The notes below the pieces were generated by a model, which saw nothing but the letters and a program-made list of their open reading frames with translations, did no database searches and was not told the DNA's origin. Shown here piece by piece: positions 23,988 to 28,517 of a DNA stretch of 28,517 bases. How positions within the stretch are numbered: position 1 is the first letter of the stretch; the number at the start of each line of letters is the position of its first letter. This DNA is from JBFJVD01 sp041624375 (lineage in GTDB: Bacteria > Chloroflexota > Anaerolineae > Anaerolineales > E44-bin32). The DNA lies in assembly GCA_041624375.1 (NCBI GenBank), contig JBFJVD010000013.1:1-28517 (forward strand), read 5' to 3'. The position numbers and the translations under genes are program-made.

Positions 23988-25049
23988 ATGGCTGAAAGGA
24001 CCCTTAGCGACGATCGAAGCACACAAGCGCCAGGTGCCGCTGCTTCGGAGCAGGTCCAGCTTTCGGTTGTCTTGCCGGTCTTTGAAGAGGAATCCACGGT
24101 CGGCGACTTGATCCCGCGCCTCGTCGATACGCTCCGCACAGAGGCGAATTCCTTCGAGATCATCGCCGTCGATGATGGCTCCGGCGATGGCACCCTCGAG
24201 GTCCTGCGTGCCCTGCGAGCGCGCTATCCTGATTGGTTGAAGGTCGTCCGCCACCTCCACAACCGGGGCAATGGCGCTTCCTTGCGCACCGGGGCGCGAG
24301 TGGCGCGCGGGGAGATCGTGGTGTTCATGGACGCCGACGGTCAGCACGCCCCCGAAGACATCCACCGGCTGACGGCCAGCATTCCGCCATTTGATCTCGT
24401 CATCGGCGCTCGGACGGAAGGCTATGAAGGATCCTGGTACCGCAACGCCGCCAATCGTTTCTACAACCGGTTTGCGAGCTGGCTCTCGCAGCGCGAGGTG
24501 CTCGATCTCACATCGGGGTTCCGCGCCATGCGGCGTGCGGCCGTTATGCACTTCCTGCCGCTGTACCCGTCCGGCTTCTCAGCGCCGACGACCACAACGC
24601 TGGCATTCCTCAAGGCGGGCTACAACGTGGCGTTTGTGCCCATCCATGTTCGCCAGCGGTCGGCCGGCAGGAGCAAAATCCGGCTCTGGCATGACGGGGC
24701 GCGCTTCTTCGTGCTGATCCTGCGGATGATCATGCTGTACGATCCCCTGCGCATATTCCTGCCCACCAGCTTCGTATTAAGCGTTCTCGGGGTCGCTGCC
24801 TGGATCGCCGGCGTCCTGGCAGCCGGCCGGCCTGTGATTCCCAACGCCACCATCTTTCTGTTTATCTCTGCACTCATGATTGCACTTTTAGGATTATTGG
24901 CCAATCAAATTGCCGACACCTTGATCACCTACCATGGGGATGAGTCGCTCGTCATCGATGAGCAGCCGCCGGCCGCCTCCGTCGCAGATCAGTCAGCAGA
25001 CCATGCCGCTGAGACCGCCGCAGTCTCCGAGCCCGCGGAGGAGTCGTGA
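23988..25049 (+). CDS. GT2 glycosyltransferase, DPM1/polyprenyl-phosphate sugar synthase-like
   Basis: A 353-residue protein with a GT-A domain: VDDGS (61-65), HNRGNGASLRTG (91-102), the metal motif DADGQ (115-119) and a TSGFRA segment (175-180). Two C-terminal hydrophobic helices (about 257-279 and 285-307) and an acidic, Ala/Ser-rich tail (from about 318) follow. DPM1-like members make polyprenyl-phosphate mannose, glucose or similar donors. It directly follows a GT-C transferase with only one base between stop and start, a typical donor-synthase/transferase pair. ATG 23988 is chosen; the ribosome-binding site is weak. The stop overlaps the next GTG (GTGA). Confidence 0.87.
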   Translation: MAERTLSDDRSTQAPGAAASEQVQLSVVLPVFEEESTVGDLIPRLVDTLRTEANSFEIIAVDDGSGDGTLEVLRALRARYPDWLKVVRHLHNRGNGASLRTGARVARGEIVVFMDADGQHAPEDIHRLTASIPPFDLVIGARTEGYEGSWYRNAANRFYNRFASWLSQREVLDLTSGFRAMRRAAVMHFLPLYPSGFSAPTTTTLAFLKAGYNVAFVPIHVRQRSAGRSKIRLWHDGARFFVLILRMIMLYDPLRIFLPTSFVLSVLGVAAWIAGVLAAGRPVIPNATIFLFISALMIALLGLLANQIADTLITYHGDESLVIDEQPPAASVADQSADHAAETAAVSEPAEES

Positions 25050-26068
25050 GAGCGCTCCTCCGCCGCGCGCGAACCCGGTTCCGCGAGCCGAGCACGTCCA
25101 CGGTTGAGCGTCTCGATACGCTGCCGCCGCTGGCGCTGGAAGAGCTTGAACGCATCCGCTGCCACTTCGCTCGTCCGAAGTTCTTTGTGCTCGGTCACCC
25201 GCGGTCGGGGACGACCCTGCTGGCGCGCCTCCTGAGACTCCACCCTGAGGTTCACTGCAACTGGCAGGCCCACTTCGTGACCCAGCAGCAGCCTTTGGCG
25301 GGCTTGCTCGCCGCGGCTTCGATCGAAGCCTGGCTCGAGCGGCCCAGCAATCGATGGACACATGGTGAGCAGCTCTCGACCGCGCTGGTTCGTGTAGCCT
25401 GCGACTATGTCCTCGAGCGTCAGGCCGAACGCGAGGGCAAGCAAATCGTCGGGGACAAATCGCCTCATGAAGCCGGCGCGAGCGTTGTCGCCCGCTTCCA
25501 TCGCATTTATCCCGATGCCCGCTTGCTGCATATCGTCCGCGACGGGCGGGATGTCGCGTTATCCCGCCGGGTGCAGCAATTCATCGATCTCACAGACTTG
25601 CTGGACCGGCAGGACCGGGCGGTGCGGGACGAGTTCCAGCGCCGCCCCGAGGCCTTTCTCGAAGGCCAGCGGTCGATCTTCACACCAGCCTGGCTCGAGG
25701 CCGAAGCGAGGCTTTGGTCTGCTAATGTCCAGGCCACCGACGACGAAGGCGAGCGGCTCTACCAGGAGAGGTATCTCCTCCTGCGCTATGAAGATTTGCT
25801 GCAGGAACCGATCCAGACCCTCCAGCGGGCCTGGTCTTTCCTTGAGGCCCCCCGTTCGGGCGAGGCCGAGGCGGCGATCCCCGGCGAAATGACGCAGAAT
25901 CCGGCCGCCGATTGGCATGCCGCCAAGGCGCCGGGCCTCGTCCAGAGCCTTGAGCGTGGCGTGTCTGGGGGATGGGACCGTCTCTACACTTCCGACGATC
26001 GACGCCGCTTCGAACGCCAGGCAGGCGACGTGCTCCGGCGCTGGGGTTACCGGGTAGGGGAGGGCTGA
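25046..26068 (+). CDS. PAPS-dependent sulfotransferase family protein
   Basis: A 340-residue sulfotransferase-fold protein. The 5'-phosphosulfate-binding loop is GHPRSGTTL (50-58), a GDKSPHE stretch (136-142) follows the family pattern, and the 3'-phosphate-binding motif is RDGRDVALS (165-173). RYEDL appears in the expected later position. It would transfer sulfate from PAPS to a hydroxyl, most simply on the glycan made by this locus. No PAPS-synthesis genes are in the window. Start is the GTG overlapping the previous stop. Only three bases separate its stop from the next start. Confidence 0.88.
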   Translation: MRALLRRARTRFREPSTSTVERLDTLPPLALEELERIRCHFARPKFFVLGHPRSGTTLLARLLRLHPEVHCNWQAHFVTQQQPLAGLLAAASIEAWLERPSNRWTHGEQLSTALVRVACDYVLERQAEREGKQIVGDKSPHEAGASVVARFHRIYPDARLLHIVRDGRDVALSRRVQQFIDLTDLLDRQDRAVRDEFQRRPEAFLEGQRSIFTPAWLEAEARLWSANVQATDDEGERLYQERYLLLRYEDLLQEPIQTLQRAWSFLEAPRSGEAEAAIPGEMTQNPAADWHAAKAPGLVQSLERGVSGGWDRLYTSDDRRRFERQAGDVLRRWGYRVGEG

Positions 26069-26071
26069 CTT

Positions 26072-27118
26072 GTGCGCTTTCTGATCTCGGGCCTCGGCTC
26101 AGCCGGACGACGTCACCTGAGAAATTTGACCGCCCTGGGGCAGAACGACATCGTCCTCCATCGGACCGGTCGGGCCACGCTGCCGGATGAAGATCTGGCC
26201 GGCTTCCCCGTTGAACGAGATCTGCGCGCGGCGCTGGAAAGTGGGACCCCCGATGCGGTCATCGTGGCCAATCCCACCGCGCTGCATCTCGAGGTTGCGA
26301 TCCCGGCCGCACATGCCGGCTGTCATCTGCTGATCGAAAAGCCGGTCTCCCACTCGCTGGAGAGAATTGACGCTCTGCAGGAGGCGCTCTCATTCGGGGG
26401 TGGCTCGGTCCTGATCGGCTTTCAGTTCCGTTTTCACCCTGGGCTAGAACGCATTGCCGCGCTCCTGTCGGGCGGTGAGCTTGGCCGGCCGCTCAGCGTG
26501 AAGGTGCATTGGGGCGAATACCTGCCGGATTGGCATCCATGGGAGGATTACCGCGCGTCCTACAGCGCACGCGCCGATCTGGGCGGCGGCGTTGTGCGGA
26601 CGCTGTCCCATCCTTTCGACTACCTTCGCTGGCTGTTTGGCGAGGCGGCGAGCGTCCAGGCCGAAATCGGGCAGCTCTCGGATCTGGAGCTGGAGGTGGA
26701 AGACACCGCCGACATCCTGCTGCGCTTCGAATCGGGCGTTGTGGCTGCACTCCACTTGAATTACACCCAGCGCCCCAAACGTCACACACTCGAGATCGTC
26801 GCCAGCGAGGGCACGATCCGTTGGGATGCTGCGGAGGGTGCGGTCCGTTGGCGCCGGACTGAGCAGGACGGGTGGACGCGCGAGCCGCCTCCGGCCGGAT
26901 TTGAGCGCAACACCTTGTTTCTCGAGGAGATGCGCCATTTCCTGGATGTCATCCGAGGCGCGGCTGCCCCGCGCTGCAGCCTCTACGATGGTGTGCGCAA
27001 CCTCGAATTGATCGAAGCGGTCTATCGAGCCGCAAGCGAGGGGCGGCGGCTGGAGATCCATCCGGAAGTCTCTCGTGTGCAGCACATCTCACAGGGAGGG
27101 AAGCGTGGATCAGGCTGA
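26072..27118 (+). CDS. Gfo/Idh/MocA family oxidoreductase of a nonulosonate-type cassette
   Basis: A 348-residue NAD(P)-dependent oxidoreductase. It has a Rossmann loop GLGSAGRRH (7-15), the family EKP motif (89-91), and a substrate-domain region with EYLPDWHPWEDYR (about 149-161) and LGGGVVRTLSHPFDYL (about 170-185). That region is typical of homologues found beside SDR and CMP-sugar synthetase genes in sialic-acid-like pathways. In Campylobacter a comparable gene set (ptmF, ptmA, ptmB) belongs to legionaminic acid synthesis; the exact reaction is not settled from sequence. The GTG start has AGGGGAGGG seven bases upstream. The 3' end overlaps the SDR gene by 14 bases. Confidence 0.85.
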   Translation: MRFLISGLGSAGRRHLRNLTALGQNDIVLHRTGRATLPDEDLAGFPVERDLRAALESGTPDAVIVANPTALHLEVAIPAAHAGCHLLIEKPVSHSLERIDALQEALSFGGGSVLIGFQFRFHPGLERIAALLSGGELGRPLSVKVHWGEYLPDWHPWEDYRASYSARADLGGGVVRTLSHPFDYLRWLFGEAASVQAEIGQLSDLELEVEDTADILLRFESGVVAALHLNYTQRPKRHTLEIVASEGTIRWDAAEGAVRWRRTEQDGWTREPPPAGFERNTLFLEEMRHFLDVIRGAAAPRCSLYDGVRNLELIEAVYRAASEGRRLEIHPEVSRVQHISQGGKRGSG

Positions 27119-27935
27119 AGGTCTGCGCCGATTTGAGCTCACGGATCGGGTGGTCATCCTGACCGGCGGCGGCGGCCTCCTGGGGGCCAGTCACGCTCAG
27201 GCTCTGGCGGGCGCAGGCGCCCGGGTCGTGGTCGCCGACATCGATCTCGAGGCGGCGCGCCAGGTGGCGGAGCAGGTGCGGCGGGCCGGGCGTGGCGAAG
27301 CGCTGGCGGTGGAGGTGGATGTCTCGCAGCCTGATTCGGTTGAAGCCATGGCGGCACAAGTGGACTCACGCTACAGCCGGATCGACGTCCTGGTCAACAA
27401 TGCGGCCATCGATCCAAAGTTCGATCGTGAGAGTGCCGGAGCCCACAGCAGTGGTTTTGAGGACTTTCCTCTTGACCTGTGGCAGGCCTCGCTGGCGGTG
27501 AACGTCACCGGTATGTTTCTGGCGAGCCAGGCCGTGGCGCGGCGGATGGTTCAGGTGGGCTCAGGGCATATCATCAATATCGCTTCGACCTATGGCCTGG
27601 TGGGCCCGGACCAGCGGCTCTATGAGCAAGAGAAAGGGCCGCCGCGCTACAAGCCGGTCACCTACAGCGTATCGAAGGCCGCCGCCATAGGGCTCACGCG
27701 CTACCTGGCGGCCTATTACGCCGGCACCGGGATTCGGGTGAATGCGCTGACACCGGGTGGGGTGTTCGCAGGCCATGATGAAGAATTCGTGCAGCGCTAC
27801 GCAACGCGCACGGTGCTTGGCCGCATGGCACGCGCCGAGGAGATCAGCAGCGCGCTGCTCTTTCTCGCCTCTGATGCATCCTCCTATATGACCGGCGCCA
27901 ATCTCGTCGTCGACGGAGGTTGGACCGCGTGGTGA
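27105..27935 (+). CDS. Short-chain dehydrogenase/reductase, PtmA-like
   Basis: A classical SDR of 276 residues: TGGGGLLG cofactor loop (20-27), NNAAID (98-103), Ser161 in ASTYG and catalytic Y187xxxK191. The C-terminal SYMTGANLVVDGGWTAW is the form seen in PtmA-like proteins next to CMP-nonulosonate synthetases. With the preceding Gfo/Idh gene and the following neuA-like gene it forms a known conserved cassette, probably acting on the sugar precursor. GTG 27105 is chosen because AGGGAGGG ends four bases before it. The stop overlaps the next GTG (GTGA). Confidence 0.88.
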   Translation: MDQAEGLRRFELTDRVVILTGGGGLLGASHAQALAGAGARVVVADIDLEAARQVAEQVRRAGRGEALAVEVDVSQPDSVEAMAAQVDSRYSRIDVLVNNAAIDPKFDRESAGAHSSGFEDFPLDLWQASLAVNVTGMFLASQAVARRMVQVGSGHIINIASTYGLVGPDQRLYEQEKGPPRYKPVTYSVSKAAAIGLTRYLAAYYAGTGIRVNALTPGGVFAGHDEEFVQRYATRTVLGRMARAEEISSALLFLASDASSYMTGANLVVDGGWTAW

Positions 27936-28517
27936 GCCCCGGACAGATCCTGGCGTTCATTCCAGCCCGCGGGGGCTCGAAATCCATCCCTCGGAAGAAC
28001 ATCCGCTCATTCGGCGGCCATCCGTTGCTCGCCTACAGCATCGCCGCCGGCCTGCAAGCCGAGTCGGTGGACCGGGTCATCGTTTCGACGGACGATCCCG
28101 CGATTGCGGAGGTCGCTGAGCGTTATGGCGCCGAGGTCCCTTTCCTGCGGCCGACTGAGCTGGCACAGGACGACACGCCCGATCTTCCCGTTTTCCTCCA
28201 CGGCCTGCGCTGGCTGGAGGCCGAAGGAGGGTACCGCCCCGATCTCATTATTCACCTGCGGCCGACCTCGCCGCTTCGCCCACCCGACATGGTCGAGCAG
28301 GCAATCCAGCTTCTCCTGCAACGACCCGAAGCTGATTCCGTGCGCGGGGTGGTGGTTTCAGGTCAGAACCCCTACAAGATGTGGCGCCTGGACGCGACCG
28401 GTGCCCTGACACCGCTGCTCACAGCCGATGTTCCGGAGCCCTACAATCAGCCTCGACAGGCCCTGCCAACGACCTATTGGCAGACGGGCCACATCGACGC
28501 GATCCGCAGCCGAACGA
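27932..28517 (+). CDS. neuA: CMP-nonulosonate (acylneuraminate) cytidylyltransferase, 3'-truncated
   Basis: Activates a sialic-acid-like sugar with CTP to CMP-sugar. The visible 195 residues carry the diagnostic PARGGSKSIPRKN (11-23), STDD (52-55), LRPTSPLRP (109-117) and a late PTTYWQTGHIDAIR stretch typical of the LegF/PtmB branch. The gene runs off the window end, with perhaps 30-50 residues missing compared with family length. GTG 27932 overlaps the SDR stop. It is clearly distinct from the SpsF-type enzyme at 18460. Confidence 0.92.
   Translation, partial: MSPGQILAFIPARGGSKSIPRKNIRSFGGHPLLAYSIAAGLQAESVDRVIVSTDDPAIAEVAERYGAEVPFLRPTELAQDDTPDLPVFLHGLRWLEAEGGYRPDLIIHLRPTSPLRPPDMVEQAIQLLLQRPEADSVRGVVVSGQNPYKMWRLDATGALTPLLTADVPEPYNQPRQALPTTYWQTGHIDAIRSRT

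Noticed and set aside
22670..24193. Long reverse-strand open frame of 507 codons over the GT39-like gene and the start of the GT2 gene
   Set aside because: It mirrors genes with clear motifs on the + strand. Its product is highly charged (Arg/Glu/Gln-rich), has no recognisable domain, and is the usual high-GC antisense shadow.
1..28517. CRISPR arrays, tRNA/rRNA genes, insertion sequences, phage or toxin-antitoxin genes
   Set aside because: No regularly spaced repeats, no transposase or integrase motifs and no tRNA-like cloverleaf were noticed; coding genes cover nearly all bases.

Overview
The window is a dense, high-GC, single-strand block of 25 recognisable protein genes plus one candidate small ORF. 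Almost all of it is devoted to making and exporting a complex surface polysaccharide or glycan. No rRNA, tRNA, CRISPR array, insertion sequence or phage gene was seen. Gene style (GTG starts, ATGA/GTGA overlaps, many multi-spanning GT-C proteins, an HprK-like ATPase and a MarR-EPS type regulator in one locus) suggests an environmental bacterium, perhaps Chloroflexota (Anaerolineae). That assignment is a guess from style, not from a marker gene.

Region A (1-8059) opens with the truncated 3' part of gmd. A tightly packed run follows: a polyprenyl-phosphate-sugar type GT2, a GT4, an HprK-like P-loop protein, a YbhN/LPG-synthase-like membrane protein, a large GT-C-like membrane protein and a methyltransferase. 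Region B starts after the first real intergenic gap (8060-8174), which holds a TATAAT box overlapped by a perfect inverted repeat. It runs to 22233 as one polycistron led by a wHTH regulator. The order is GDP-L-fucose synthase, ABC polysaccharide exporter (Wzm, then Wzt with a carbohydrate-binding tail), a KpsC/KpsS-like protein, a methyltransferase, a PseB-type 4,6-dehydratase, an RmlD-like reductase, a NeuB-like synthase, a GT4, an SpsF-type cytidylyltransferase, two GT-A transferases and a zinc-ribbon methyltransferase. Region C (about 22230-26068) holds a possible 45-residue ORF, a GT39-like membrane transferase, a second DPM1-like GT2 and a sulfotransferase. Region D (26072 to the end) is a Gfo/Idh oxidoreductase, an SDR and a CMP-nonulosonate synthetase cut by the window edge. 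That order resembles the flagellin-modification ptm genes of legionaminic acid pathways.

Taken together: gmd and fcl supply GDP-L-fucose. The PseB/RmlD/NeuB/SpsF genes and the region D cassette point to one or two 3-deoxy-ulosonic (sialic-acid-like) sugars. Several GTs assemble the chain in the cytoplasm, Wzm/Wzt export it, and methyl and sulfate groups decorate it. Two GT2/GT-C sets probably add sugars from polyprenyl-phosphate donors on the outer face. The canonical aminotransferase, acetyltransferase and UDP-sugar hydrolase of pseudaminic/legionaminic acid synthesis are not in the window. The divergent NeuB module with a reductase in their place is the most interesting metabolic puzzle here.
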